The notes below the pieces were generated by a model. It was not told where the DNA came from. It did no database searches and saw only the letters and a program-made list of their open reading frames with translations. From Nostoc sp. TCL26-01 (GTDB lineage Bacteria > Cyanobacteriota > Cyanobacteriia > Cyanobacteriales > Nostocaceae): a stretch of 64,000 nt of DNA. The number at the start of each line of letters is the position of its first letter. The first letter of the stretch is position 1. This document shows, piece after piece, positions 55,001 to 63,411 of the stretch. The position numbers were made by a program, and so were the translations under genes. The stretch is from contig NZ_CP040297.1 in assembly GCF_013393945.1 (NCBI RefSeq), forward strand, positions 1,206,001 through 1,270,000, read 5' to 3'.

Positions 55001-55703
55001 AGTATTTAGTGCTAAGGATGAGCGATTTACTGGCAAATCCTCTAATATTGCCAATAATAACATTGACCAGCAACTAGAAGAGTCTGCCCTCAAGCGGTCT
55101 ACGAGAAACATCAACCGCAGTGAAATTCAAAGACTCCCAGGTACAGAACAAGAAGCAAAAGAGATTCTCAAACTTGTCTCACCTTCCGAGAACCTACAAG
55201 CCTTTGGTTTTGATGCTAACTATAACTGGGCTACCAACAAGCAACTGAGTCAATACAAGATGCTGCACTTTGCTACTCACGGCTTTCTAGACAGCACCAA
55301 CCCAGAGTTATCAGGAATTGTTCTTTCCCTCATCGATAAACAAGGCAAATCCCAAAGAGGCTTTCTCCGACTCGCTGATATCTTTAACCTCAATTTCCCT
55401 GCGGAGTTGGTGGTGCTGAGTGCTTGTGAAACCGGGCTGGGTAAGGAAGTGAAAGGAGAAGGGCTAGTAGGATTGACAAGAGGACTAATGTATGCAGGTG
55501 CATCGAGAGTAGTTATGTCTTTATGGAACGTTGATGATGAAGCCACATCGTTATTGATGAGCCAATTTTACAGCCAAATGTTGCAGCAAGGGAAAACTCC
55601 TGCTGCTGCCCTCCGCGCCGCACAACTCAAAATGTGGGAACAGGAAAAATGGCGTAATCCCTATTCTTGGTCAGCCTTTACCCTGTTGGGCGAGTGGGAA
55701 TAA
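52068..55703 (+). CDS. Large TPR-CHAT protease, exported
   Basis: A 1211-residue protein. A signal peptide (LTHYSLTLLLSAVLMSDAMG) is followed by about 15 TPR-like units to residue about 640, then a helical stalk with charged coiled coils (640-790). The CHAT domain runs from about 800 to the end with His1071 (LHFATHGFLDS) and Cys1120 (VVLSACETGLG) and the closing YSWSAFTLLGEWE. At about 907-935 it contains PSLVGKGEQDKLPSPKRRGV, made by an in-frame palindromic repeat of the kind found in the pseudouridine synthase. Upstream control DNA is shared with the trypsin gene at 56896. Confidence 0.92.
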   Translation: MKRSAKSQRVCWWFLPKLTHYSLTLLLSAVLMSDAMGATPRNRGLQIARDTKTVAQETISQTNTPDIYRVAAEKADAEANKLNTKTTPITQIIAKHKEALKYWRLAKDLKKEAQKLNTISGLYYVRGEYPQVLKYAQEAVIVCQAIGDRESEALATTFIALSYEQMGEYQKAIDAIKVSLQFTQHVGARFGILLNIARNHDKLGEKQKVLDSYNQALAFSKETGDVVKQAESLQSIAYHYFLSGEIDKSIEILQQANNLDPEFKREKSKTNLLYLSLSSLSCVDKLASLNKPSQIDKSVTNNSDPAINNNIENFQQNAQKYRTLEILRSEADFLELLGGLEYARIGEYQKALEVYQQALKLRQIMSAKPEEVETLTDIGHILNSQGKKQEAINALNQALDIQRQLKTRPAQANTLLTLGDVYLSLGAYSESLNAYKQALFLSQITGKRNDEIDTLKQIGIIYKKLQQYPQALNYYQQALSISQKTGNCQREAFLLVNISRHHFAAENYQQAVNFSNQALAVVQKLDIDEYKLSGESQIFDILAQVAIKQGNYAKALEYSQKARKLGRESAFKQIEANAIATIAEAYQALKQPQKAIQTYQEQLALYQEMGLLSEQAQSLYNIAKLQQQNNQLPAAITEIDKAIAIIENIRQEVASEDLRTSYFATVQDYYKFYIDLLMQLHKKDPSQGYDALALQVSDRSRARGLIELLTEANIDIKKGIDPKLLAEERRLQWQINAREKLLSELSSKKETPEQLLTNTKQQLQDLLKQQRELEVKIRTSNPEYADLKYPQPLTLKQIQQQLDKNTLLLQYSLGAERSYLWAVTPDSLHSYELPGREKIDKVAKNLYNNYLKNPGYQGVSPEDTAKAANELSQLILAPVADKLGQKRLVIVGDEALQYIPFAALTDLTPQPPSLVGKGEQDKLPSPKRRGVGGEVNYQPLVVNHEIISLPSASTIAIIRKQTKGRTKAPKTLAILADPVFSAKDERFTGKSSNIANNNIDQQLEESALKRSTRNINRSEIQRLPGTEQEAKEILKLVSPSENLQAFGFDANYNWATNKQLSQYKMLHFATHGFLDSTNPELSGIVLSLIDKQGKSQRGFLRLADIFNLNFPAELVVLSACETGLGKEVKGEGLVGLTRGLMYAGASRVVMSLWNVDDEATSLLMSQFYSQMLQQGKTPAAALRAAQLKMWEQEKWRNPYSWSAFTLLGEWE
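54788..54872. repeat. Palindromic repeat inside the CHAT gene
   Basis: ccccttccctggtagggaag and cccctctcctaagaggagag lie in tandem, read in frame through the host gene. It is the mirror-order relative of the element at 26490-26578. Confidence 0.8.
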
Positions 55704-55741
55704 ATAATGGCAATTTTACTAGTTTAAGAGACTTCTAATTA

Positions 55742-56161
55742 TCAATTTGAAAAATAATGACTGAGAAAATCTTGTGGAGTTAAAATTGGAATTTTGTTAA
55801 ATTCTATCAAAACCAATAAATCTAAATCACCAGTAATAATTGCTTCAGCATTTGCTGCGACAGCCGCAGCCAGAACTACGGTATCTTTTGGGTCGCGCAA
55901 TTGAGGAGCATCTACAGAAATAGTTGAACAATCATTTGCTAAACCCTTAACTACAGACATCAAATCCTCAACTGTATAACCTCTTTGTTGTAGTCGCAGT
56001 TGAAATTTATCACGTTTTAAAGTTATTTCTAGTTCCAAAAATAAAAGTTCAGAAGCAAAGACATTAATTTGTTGATTTCTTGCTAAACGCAGAGTTTTAC
56101 CAGGAACACCTCCCCACAATAAAGCTGAAATCCAAACATTGACATCAAGGATAACTCTCAT
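55742..56161 (-). CDS. PIN-domain toxin
   Basis: A 139-residue PIN toxin of the putative toxin-component family: MRVILDVNVWISALLW has the first Asp, ASELLFLELEITLKRDKF the Glu, DPKDTVVLAAAVAANAEAII and TGDLDLLVL the late Asp residues. Its start overlaps the antitoxin stop by four bases (56158-56161). RNase activity is inferred from the family. Confidence 0.92.
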   Translation of the reverse strand: MRVILDVNVWISALLWGGVPGKTLRLARNQQINVFASELLFLELEITLKRDKFQLRLQQRGYTVEDLMSVVKGLANDCSTISVDAPQLRDPKDTVVLAAAVAANAEAIITGDLDLLVLIEFNKIPILTPQDFLSHYFSN

Positions 56162-56427
56162 GGATTAGACCATAACTCTCGTCTGACATCCTTGACAATT
56201 TCACTAATTTCTTCCAAGGTAGGTTGACTGGGATCGGGTTCTAATTCATCAAGACGTTGTAAAAACTCATCTAAATCTACATCTGGGTGAGTTATTTTTT
56301 CTAAAACAATACAATTTTCCTTGATAATTACTCTGTATTCATCACCTGGTTGAAGTTGAGATTGAACTTCTGCTGGTAGATTTATTTGCTTTTCGTCAGT
56401 TACTCTAATAATTGGATCTGTTTCCAT
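56158..56427 (-). CDS. AbrB-type antitoxin of the PIN toxin
   Basis: An 89-residue protein with the same plan as the orphan at 51526: a beta start (IIRVTDEKQINLPAEVQSQL, EYRVIIKENCIVLEK) and a helical tail (TLEEISEIVKDVRREL). Upstream gene of a coupled pair with the PIN toxin. The divergent control region before it matches that of the orphan. Confidence 0.85.
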   Translation of the reverse strand: METDPIIRVTDEKQINLPAEVQSQLQPGDEYRVIIKENCIVLEKITHPDVDLDEFLQRLDELEPDPSQPTLEEISEIVKDVRRELWSNP

Positions 56428-56532
56428 AATTTTTATATTTGAGTCTGATTCGATTTTATCCTTTTATTTATGTCATTTAGCTAAAGCGTAGATGAACAAT
56501 TGCTTGTAATTAAGTATAAGTAGACATATCTT

Positions 56533-56682
56533 TTTCTCCACCTCAATCTCCTGCTAGGAAGCGTCAGAACAAGAAAATCAGACTTTTTCGTTACAAAAAC
56601 AGAAACCACAACTGTAACCTGAAACATTCACCATAAAATCAACACAAAGTTTCAGCAATATCACTGACGACAATTAAATAAT
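56533..56682. promoter_or_regulatory. Duplicated divergent control region, copy B
   Basis: Shares taggaagcg, aaaatcagacttt, ttcgttacaaaaacagaaac and aaagtttcagcaatat with copy A at 51841-51995, in the same order, with small deletions. It precedes the trypsin gene at a greater distance because a palindromic repeat has been added after it. Confidence 0.7.
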
Positions 56683-56694
56683 TCGTAATTCGTA

Positions 56695-56870
56695 ATGACG
56701 CTCGTTCGCGTAGCGTCTCCCCTTGGGAGAAGACTTGCTCTAAGCGAAGCTATGCCGTTCGCGTTAGCGTCTCTGAAAGAGAAGGCTTTACGCTACGCTA
56801 ACGTAATTCCCCTCCTACTTTGCGTACCTCTGCGCTTACCTCCGCGCCCCTCTGCGTTTAAATTCTTACC
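56695..56870. repeat. Palindromic repeats upstream of the trypsin gene
   Basis: cgctcgttcgcgtagcgtct and related palindromes lie in series (56697-56805), followed by ctctgcgcttacctccgcgc/ctctgcgttta units. It probably inserted between control region B and the trypsin gene. Confidence 0.75.
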
Positions 56871-56895
56871 TCAATATTTACACGAGTGATTTCTC

Positions 56896-57816
56896 ATGAA
56901 AAACATATTTCTATCCAAACAATTCATCCTCCCCTCCATAGCCACAATTGGTTTTTTAGGAATTTGGGCTTCAGTCTCAGCCGAATCACAAACCCCACCC
57001 AAGTTTACCAAAGTAGACAATCCCAAAGAATTTAACTTACAAGGAAAAGGAGAACCATCATTACTCAATCAACAAGAAAAACTCCCAGGACAACGGGTAG
57101 TTATAGGAAAAGATGACCGTATCCCCATGACTAGCAGAGATTATCCTTGGTCGGCGGTGGGTAAAATTGAGGGGGTAGGTGATGATGGTAGCGGTTATAG
57201 TTGCACGGGGACTTTGATTGCAGAAGATATTGTGTTGACAAATGCTCACTGTGTTGTTAACCCGGAAACTGGAAAAGTTAGTCAAGCGATCGCATTTCGT
57301 CCAAACTTAATTAATGGTATCCTGCGAAGTAAAAATGATGTCGCTTATGCCACTAATGTTTATTACGGCACAGATTTTAAAAACCGTGATTTAGCCGATT
57401 ATGCAAACGACTGGGCTATTTTGAAACTTAACAAGCCTATTGGTCAAAAATATGGTTATCTGGGTTGGAAATCTCTACCTGGTTCTAGTCTGGTAGGTGA
57501 TACTCAAAGTTTTGCTTTAGTTGGCTACTCTGGCGATTTTCCCAACCCTCAGAAGAAAGGTTATGAAAATTTCACTGCTGGTAAAAGCAATACTGCTGGT
57601 GTTCACATAGGATGTAGTATTCTCCGCCGCAAAGATAACTTGCTCTACCATAATTGTGATACTAATCATGGGGCTTCTGGTGGTGCAATTATCGGTAATA
57701 TTGGTGGTAAGTATTATGTATTAGCTCTGCATTCTGGCTCAAATAAAGTTAATGGATTGTTGTTGAACCGTGCAGTAGAAATATCTCGCCTAAATGAGTG
57801 GTTGCAACAAAACTAG
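56896..57816 (+). CDS. Secreted trypsin-like (V8-type) serine protease
   Basis: A 306-residue protein with a signal peptide (residues 1-29, SVSAES) and a protease domain at about 75-306. The triad is complete: His118 (LTNAHCVV), Asp172 (ANDWAILKL) and Ser261 (NHGASGGAI). Two Cys pairs may form disulfides. It resembles V8/glutamyl endopeptidases more than digestive trypsin. ATG at 56896 starts the signal peptide. It carries the same control block as the CHAT gene, so the two secreted proteases may be expressed together. Confidence 0.9.
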   Translation: MKNIFLSKQFILPSIATIGFLGIWASVSAESQTPPKFTKVDNPKEFNLQGKGEPSLLNQQEKLPGQRVVIGKDDRIPMTSRDYPWSAVGKIEGVGDDGSGYSCTGTLIAEDIVLTNAHCVVNPETGKVSQAIAFRPNLINGILRSKNDVAYATNVYYGTDFKNRDLADYANDWAILKLNKPIGQKYGYLGWKSLPGSSLVGDTQSFALVGYSGDFPNPQKKGYENFTAGKSNTAGVHIGCSILRRKDNLLYHNCDTNHGASGGAIIGNIGGKYYVLALHSGSNKVNGLLLNRAVEISRLNEWLQQN

Positions 57817-57871
57817 AAAGTTAGTCTGGTATTCATACTGGATTTTGGAAATGCAAACTAAGCGCAGCCTA

Positions 57872-58456
57872 TTACGAATTGCCATAATTAGGTAGACTCA
57901 ATTTAAATCCTGGTAAGACATTTTCACCAGATAATTCTGTAGGCAGATTTTGCACTTCTACATCTTGGGTGGAACGATAAATTTCCACTTGCTGCTGTTG
58001 GGGATTAATTAACCACGCCAATTTTATACCAGCATCTATATATTCCCGCATTTTCTGGCGCAGCTTTTCTAAATCGTCTGTAGCTGATCTTAATTCAATG
58101 ACAAAATCCGGTGCAATGGGAGGAAATTTACGTTTTTGTTCAGGAGTGAGGCTTTCCCAACGTTCTCGTTGAATCCACGCCGCATCAGGAGAGCGATTGG
58201 CTCCATTTGGTAATTTGAATATGGTAGATGAGCTAAAAGTATAACCGAGTCCCGTTTGACGATTCCAAAATACTAAATCAGCAATAAGGTCTGCTTCTTT
58301 ATTACCGCTTTCTCCGCCAACGGGGGGCATAATCATTAATTCTCCACTAGGCGATCGCTCAAATTTCCATTCAGTGTTATTTTGACATAGTTGATAGAAC
58401 TGTTCGTCTGTGAAATGAACTGTGTCTAGGTTTAATGTCAAAGGGCTGATAACCAT
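57872..58456 (-). CDS. Uma2 family nuclease (DUF820)
   Basis: A 194-residue protein of the Uma2 family, with a PD-(D/E)XK-like core: SPDAAWIQRERWESL, then PPIAPDFVIELRSATD and KMREYIDAGIKLAWLINP. These are very abundant in cyanobacteria; a nuclease fold is predicted but the biological role is unknown. It is divergent from the DNA methyltransferase gene (127 bp apart). Confidence 0.92.
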   Translation of the reverse strand: MVISPLTLNLDTVHFTDEQFYQLCQNNTEWKFERSPSGELMIMPPVGGESGNKEADLIADLVFWNRQTGLGYTFSSSTIFKLPNGANRSPDAAWIQRERWESLTPEQKRKFPPIAPDFVIELRSATDDLEKLRQKMREYIDAGIKLAWLINPQQQQVEIYRSTQDVEVQNLPTELSGENVLPGFKLSLPNYGNS

Positions 58457-58583
58457 AAAGTTAATTTAAACAAGAGTAGCGATAATACAATGCTACTGCT
58501 GCAAATTTGGATTGTGATAGGATCTATTAATTTATTCTGAAAATAGTTCCATCAGAATTTACGGGTCAGCATCTAAACCACAA

Positions 58584-59873
58584 ATGAGACTCAGTACACC
58601 GCACTTAGAACTTAGCACTGTTTGTCAACGACCGATCGCAGTTGATTTATTTGCGGGTGCTGGTGGGATGACGCTTGGGTTTGAACAGGCTGGTTTTGAT
58701 GTACTGGCGGCTGTGGAAATTGACCCTATTCATTGCGCGGTACATGAGTATAATTTCCCCTTTTGCTCGGTTTTGTGTAAAAGTGTAGAAGAGACAACAG
58801 GGGCAGAAATCCGAGAGCGATCGCCAATTGGTCAACGTGAGATTGATGCTGTAATTTGTGGTTCACCCTGTCAAGGATTTTCTCTCATGGGTAAGCGGGT
58901 TTTTGATGACCCGCGCAATTCTTTAGTATTTCATTTTCATCGATTAGTTTTAGAATTGCAACCGAAGTTTTTTGTCATGGAAAATGTTCGAGGAATTACC
59001 TTTGGTGAACACAAACAAATCCTCAAAACTTTAATTGATGAATTTAAAAATCAAGGCTATCAAGTAGAAGAAAATTATCAAATTCTCAATGCTGTCTACT
59101 ATGGCGTACCCCAGTCTAGAGAAAGATTATTTCTCCTTGGCGCTAGAGCAGATATGACGTTACCAAAATACCCAAAACCAATTACTAAATCCCCTAAAAT
59201 TAGTAACTCTCAACGCAAATACTTTTCCGACTTACCCATGTGTCCCACAGTTGGGGAAGCAATTGGCGATTTACCAGAAGTAGAACAACACTCAGAGTTA
59301 TTAAAACAAGATTGGATTATTGCAGAATATGGTAAACCTAGTAATTATGCTTCCTCTCTTCGTGGACTTAGCACTTTTATAGATGATTATTCATATCATC
59401 GTCATTTCAATTCTCAGATTCTTTCTTCCAGTCTGAGAACCAAACACTCACAAGCAACTATTGACAGATTTCATCATACCTCCCAAGGCGAAAGAGAGCC
59501 AATTAGCAGATTTCATAAGTTACATCCGGCTGGTGTCTGTAATACTTTAAGAGCAGGCACAGATCAGCATAGAGGTTCTTATACTTCTCCCAGACCAATT
59601 CATCCATTTACACCCCGATGTATCACAGTTAGGGAAGCAGCACGCTTACATTCTTACCCAGACTGGTTCAGATTTCATGTGACCAAATGGCATGGTTTTC
59701 GCCAAATTGGTAACTCGGTTCCGCCATTACTAGCTAAGGCTGTAGCGACAGAAATTATTCGTAGTTTGAATATATTACCTGTTAAACCAAGTATGCAATA
59801 TGAGTTGGGTGCAGAGCAGTTATTGCAATTAAATATTTCTCAAGCAACACAATATTATCTGGGTAGGGAATGA
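58584..59873 (+). CDS. DNA (cytosine-5-)-methyltransferase
   Basis: A 429-residue C5 methyltransferase. Motif I is DLFAGAGGMTLGF, motif IV GSPCQGFS with the catalytic Cys96, motif VI MENVRG, motif VIII near YYGVPQSRERLFLLGARA, and motif X FRQIGNSVPPLLA. The target recognition region spans about 200-340. There is no matching restriction enzyme of a recognisable type beside it, so it may be a solitary methyltransferase as is common in this group. The site cannot be read from sequence. Confidence 0.94.
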   Translation: MRLSTPHLELSTVCQRPIAVDLFAGAGGMTLGFEQAGFDVLAAVEIDPIHCAVHEYNFPFCSVLCKSVEETTGAEIRERSPIGQREIDAVICGSPCQGFSLMGKRVFDDPRNSLVFHFHRLVLELQPKFFVMENVRGITFGEHKQILKTLIDEFKNQGYQVEENYQILNAVYYGVPQSRERLFLLGARADMTLPKYPKPITKSPKISNSQRKYFSDLPMCPTVGEAIGDLPEVEQHSELLKQDWIIAEYGKPSNYASSLRGLSTFIDDYSYHRHFNSQILSSSLRTKHSQATIDRFHHTSQGEREPISRFHKLHPAGVCNTLRAGTDQHRGSYTSPRPIHPFTPRCITVREAARLHSYPDWFRFHVTKWHGFRQIGNSVPPLLAKAVATEIIRSLNILPVKPSMQYELGAEQLLQLNISQATQYYLGRE

Positions 59874-60000
59874 GGAATAGGGATTGGGGATTGGTAATTT
59901 GTATTATCTAGAACTTATGGTAGTGTTTTTTCTAGAGTTTTAGTATCTTAAGGAAGAGGTAAATAAACATCAATTACCCTTAGATAGTATTTGTTATCTA

Positions 60001-60156
60001 AGAGGACGTTGGAAAAGTCTGTTTCTTTGTCATGTTGAATGCAGCGTAGCGGAATGAAACATCTCGGTATGTGCCACAAAACCTAGATTCTTCCTGACGC
60101 GGAGCGTAAGGAAGAATGACATTTTTATACCTACTGAAACTTTTCAAACACCCTCT
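60001..60156. repeat. 156-bp MITE-like element, copy 2
   Basis: Nearly identical to 44641-44796, same length and ends. Its centre forms a hairpin (ttcctgacgc / gcgtaaggaa) that copy 1 lacks. It lies in the 573-bp gap between the methyltransferase gene and the remA-like gene, which otherwise holds only STRR-like cccaata units near 60215. Confidence 0.85.
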
Positions 60157-60446
60157 AAGATTCCTATTTGATTTTTGCCAAAACTCAATACAACTCAGAA
60201 AGCTTATTGCCTATTCCCAATACCCAATACCCAATACCCAATCCCCTACTTCCTATTCATATAGTTGCGCCTGTGTCTTAAGAAATATTTTCCGTAGATT
60301 TAACTAATAAACAGCTAAAAAAAGCTTATGTCATATAAAAACTCAAGTTTGCTAGATGTAATGCGTTGTAACTCTTATTTTTTGGGGATAACATGATATT
60401 AAATTCCCTTTTAGTTTAGAACACCACATCAGGTGTCAGTTTTTTT

Positions 60447-60713
60447 ATGGAAATACAGTTAATTAACATCGGTTTCGGCAATATTGTGTCGGCTAACCGA
60501 GTCGTTGCCATTGTGAGTCCAGAATCTGCTCCCATTAAGCGGATCATTACCGACGCGAGAGACAGAGGCCAGCTGATTGATGCTACCTATGGTCGCAGAA
60601 CCAGGGCTGTAATTATCACCGATTCCAGTCACGTAATCCTGTCGGCTATCCAACCGGAAACGGTAGCAAATCGGTTCGTGATTTCCCGCGAGCATCAAAG
60701 TGTAGAGAATTGA
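60447..60713 (+). CDS. RemA-like protein (DUF370)
   Basis: An 88-residue DUF370 protein: [54 protein letters not shown] and [13 protein letters not shown]. Bacillus RemA, the founding member, is a DNA-binding activator of matrix genes; in cyanobacteria the role is not settled. The gene stands directly before gmk, an arrangement conserved in many bacteria. Confidence 0.94.
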   Translation: MEIQLINIGFGNIVSANRVVAIVSPESAPIKRIITDARDRGQLIDATYGRRTRAVIITDSSHVILSAIQPETVANRFVISREHQSVEN

Positions 60714-60899
60714 TAGGGAAGAGGAGTAAAACCCCATCCCTCTTTGCACCATATCGGCGGTACTATGTGAATTAGACAAGTTTTCTGTCACTCGTGCTAC
60801 AAATTCGTTAGTTAAAATTTGCTTTGGCGACGCAAATCAGATTAAATTACTAAATCTACTAATGAATGATGTTTCTTGATTAATTCACAGGTTTAACGG

Positions 60900-61499
60900 A
60901 TGATGCAAGTCTTACCCATCCAGAGTTGTGCTACTACCAAAGAATTTCTATCGTCAGGCAAGTTGATTGTTTTAACCGGGCCTAGTGGTGTCGGTAAAGG
61001 TACTTTAATGCGATCGCTACTACAGCGTCATCCGGAACTTTATTATTCTGTATCCGCCACAACTCGTTCCCCCCGCCCTGGCGAAATCAATGGCGAAAAT
61101 TATTACTTTATTAGCCGCAACAAGTTTGAACAATTAGTGGCTGAAGGTGAATTCCTAGAATGGGCAGAATTTGCGGGTAATTACTACGGGACTCCCCGCG
61201 AAAATGTGCTTAATCAAGTCCAATCTGGGAAGTTAGTCGTATTAGAGATTGAATTAGAAGGAGCAAGACAAATCCGTGCGTCCTTTCCTGAAACCTTGAG
61301 TATTTTCATTTTGCCGCCTTCCTTTGAAGAGTTAGAAAAACGGATTCGGGGACGGGGACAAGATTCAGAAGAAGCGATCGCTCGTCGGTTACAACGCGCT
61401 AAAGCAGAAATTCAAGCCGCCAATGAATTTAATATTCAAATTGTCAATGACGATTTGGAAACTGCTCTCCAGGCGATCGAAGTAGCTTTATTTGGGTAA
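60900..61499 (+). CDS. gmk: Guanylate kinase
   Basis: A 199-residue enzyme that phosphorylates GMP to GDP. The P-loop is [10 protein letters not shown], followed by [20 protein letters not shown] and [15 protein letters not shown] 15-residue N-terminal extension precedes the usual start. It follows the remA-like gene by 186 bases and is probably in the same unit. Confidence 0.97.
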   Translation: MMQVLPIQSCATTKEFLSSGKLIVLTGPSGVGKGTLMRSLLQRHPELYYSVSATTRSPRPGEINGENYYFISRNKFEQLVAEGEFLEWAEFAGNYYGTPRENVLNQVQSGKLVVLEIELEGARQIRASFPETLSIFILPPSFEELEKRIRGRGQDSEEAIARRLQRAKAEIQAANEFNIQIVNDDLETALQAIEVALFG

Positions 61500-61615
61500 T
61501 TGACAAATCCCCAAGTCACCCCCAAGTCACATTCAATTTGCAATTGGTAATGGGGTATTGGTCATGGGTAAAATGACAATTACCTATATCCAACACCCAA
61601 TTACCAAAGGTTTAA

Positions 61616-62134
61616 TTAGCCTACAAGACCTTGAATTAATGCCAAATTACTAGTCAAAAAGTAAGCAACTACTGCACCACCAATACCACCAATTAAGAAT
61701 GCACTGGCAAAATTGTTCCAGCCTTCTTTGGAGTTAAAAGCATCTGGAGGATTGGGTACAGTCACACTAGCAAGTGCCGGAGCAGGATTGCTATTAGCAT
61801 AGAGAGATAAGCAAGCAGTAAGAATTACTACTAAGCCTATAGATGCTAGCAACCCAGCTAAGTTAGCATTAGGTGCATTACGCAGTGGGCCCAATTTAGC
61901 AAAGGGGCCAAATAGCAGGTAGCCATGAGCCATACCAACTTCTAAGCCACGTCTAAAAGGTGTTAGGCCAGGACGGTAGGCAGGTAAGTTACCGATGAAC
62001 CATTTAACTATGGGAGAAGAATTCACCGGGGTTTCTAAGTTACCGTATTGAGGATCGCTTCCTGCTGGAAAAACAACTTCCCGATTTCTAGGGTCACTGG
62101 GGAGATTTTTTGATGCGTCTACTGCTTGCGCCAT
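61616..62134 (-). CDS. psaL: Photosystem I subunit XI
   Basis: A 172-residue subunit of the photosystem I trimer interface. MAQAVDASKNLPSDPRNREV, ETPVNSSPIVKWFIGNLPAY, FRRGLEVGMAHGYLLFGPFA and three membrane helices identify it. It is needed for trimer or tetramer formation. The upstream 395-bp gap (62135-62529) holds no gene; psaL probably has its own promoter there. Confidence 0.98.
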   Translation of the reverse strand: MAQAVDASKNLPSDPRNREVVFPAGSDPQYGNLETPVNSSPIVKWFIGNLPAYRPGLTPFRRGLEVGMAHGYLLFGPFAKLGPLRNAPNANLAGLLASIGLVVILTACLSLYANSNPAPALASVTVPNPPDAFNSKEGWNNFASAFLIGGIGGAVVAYFLTSNLALIQGLVG

Positions 62135-62529
62135 ATTTTATGTTTGCCTCAAAAATACAATGGTGGCATTTTTATATTAATAATAATTGTAGCCAAAGAT
62201 GTTTTTTGCTAGAGAAGTTTAGAAAAATTAATTTAGGTGATTTAACAACTCAGAAACCCGCCAGCCATAATTAAGATCACGAGTTTAAATAAAAGTTTTT
62301 TTTGCCTATATTGCTGATAAACTTACCTAATTTAGATTAAGTAAATCAACCACACAATCTTAGGCAAAAAAGTAATAAAAGACTGATTCAGAAGTCAGAA
62401 AAGGAGATAGTAATTAAGTTTATTTAACTGCTCAAGAGAAGCAAGTCAAATCTACCAATCCATACAGAATTTATCCTGTATTTTTTTCCTGACTCCTGAA
62501 TTTTTACTTATGAAAATCCCAGGTTTAAC

Positions 62530-62679
62530 CTATGGTAAGGGATGGAACAATAAGTCTGGGAAGAAGCGATTGAATTCAATTAAAATCCCGGCTGTGATGG
62601 TTAGCCAGATAGTAGCTGCCACTGGTGCTGTAGAAATAAACTTAATGATGTAGCTGGATTGATCAGTTTTTTCTGCCAT
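62530..62679 (-). CDS. psaJ: Photosystem I subunit IX
   Basis: A 49-residue one-helix subunit: [20 protein letters not shown] followed by [16 protein letters not shown]. It binds PsaF and some chlorophylls at the edge of photosystem I. A ribosome site (GGAGAAAAAAACATG) precedes it. It lies 39 bases after psaF on the same strand, as is usual; the two form an operon. Confidence 0.97.
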   Translation of the reverse strand: MAEKTDQSSYIIKFISTAPVAATIWLTITAGILIEFNRFFPDLLFHPLP

Positions 62680-62718
62680 GTTTTTTTCTCCAAAAAAAGT
62701 GAAATTAATTGAGATGAA

Positions 62719-63213
62719 TTAGCGAGGGGAAACAGTGATTTCTGAGTCCTTAGCAGTTAATTCACCAGACAGAAGTTCTTTAATTGCGGCAGCAGGCCAA
62801 GCAAAGCCACTAGCGACTAGAGGTAATGCAGTACCCAAATCGATTTGGATTTCTTTTTGTTCCGCATCAGAGCCTTTGCCAACAGCCTGTAAGTAGGCAC
62901 GACCTACCCAACCAATCCAACCCGCAATGTAGAGGAACAGAACACTGGGGATCAAGAAATCGCCAGCGCGATCAAGACGACCATCAACAATCAGGTGGGG
63001 ATAACCTTCTGGGCCACATAGAGCTTGAGAATAGCGCTCAAAACGCTTTTGTCCTGACTTGGGGTCTGCTGTAGTATTGCGGGCATTTTTAGCCAGTTCT
63101 TTAAACGCAGCATTGTCTCCGCAAGGTGTCAGATTCGCTCCAAGAGCTTTTGCTGGGGGAGCAAAACTGAACGACAGACAAATCACCAAAATCAAAGCAA
63201 ACAATCGACGCAT
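62719..63213 (-). CDS. psaF: Photosystem I subunit III
   Basis: A 164-residue subunit with a cleavable lumenal signal peptide (ends near PAKALGA), the lumenal Cys residues ([17 protein letters not shown] and [20 protein letters not shown]) and one membrane helix. It docks plastocyanin or cytochrome c6 weakly in cyanobacteria. First gene of the psaF-psaJ operon. The divergent gap toward tsaD is 198 bp. Confidence 0.98.
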   Translation of the reverse strand: MRRLFALILVICLSFSFAPPAKALGANLTPCGDNAAFKELAKNARNTTADPKSGQKRFERYSQALCGPEGYPHLIVDGRLDRAGDFLIPSVLFLYIAGWIGWVGRAYLQAVGKGSDAEQKEIQIDLGTALPLVASGFAWPAAAIKELLSGELTAKDSEITVSPR

Positions 63214-63411
63214 GGATTTGTTTCCTTTTATTACACAAGAAAAAGTTTTATGTACAAAACGAAGCGGCTTGTACAGTCTCGATTTGCTTAACTAGCAAGT
63301 CATCATACTCTTGCGCGGTAATCGAGTAAAGTTGAAGTAAATAAAAGTTAAAGCTTCTCAAACAAATCTTAAGAGACTACCGCTAACAGCACTCAGCACT
63401 CATTACTCAAC

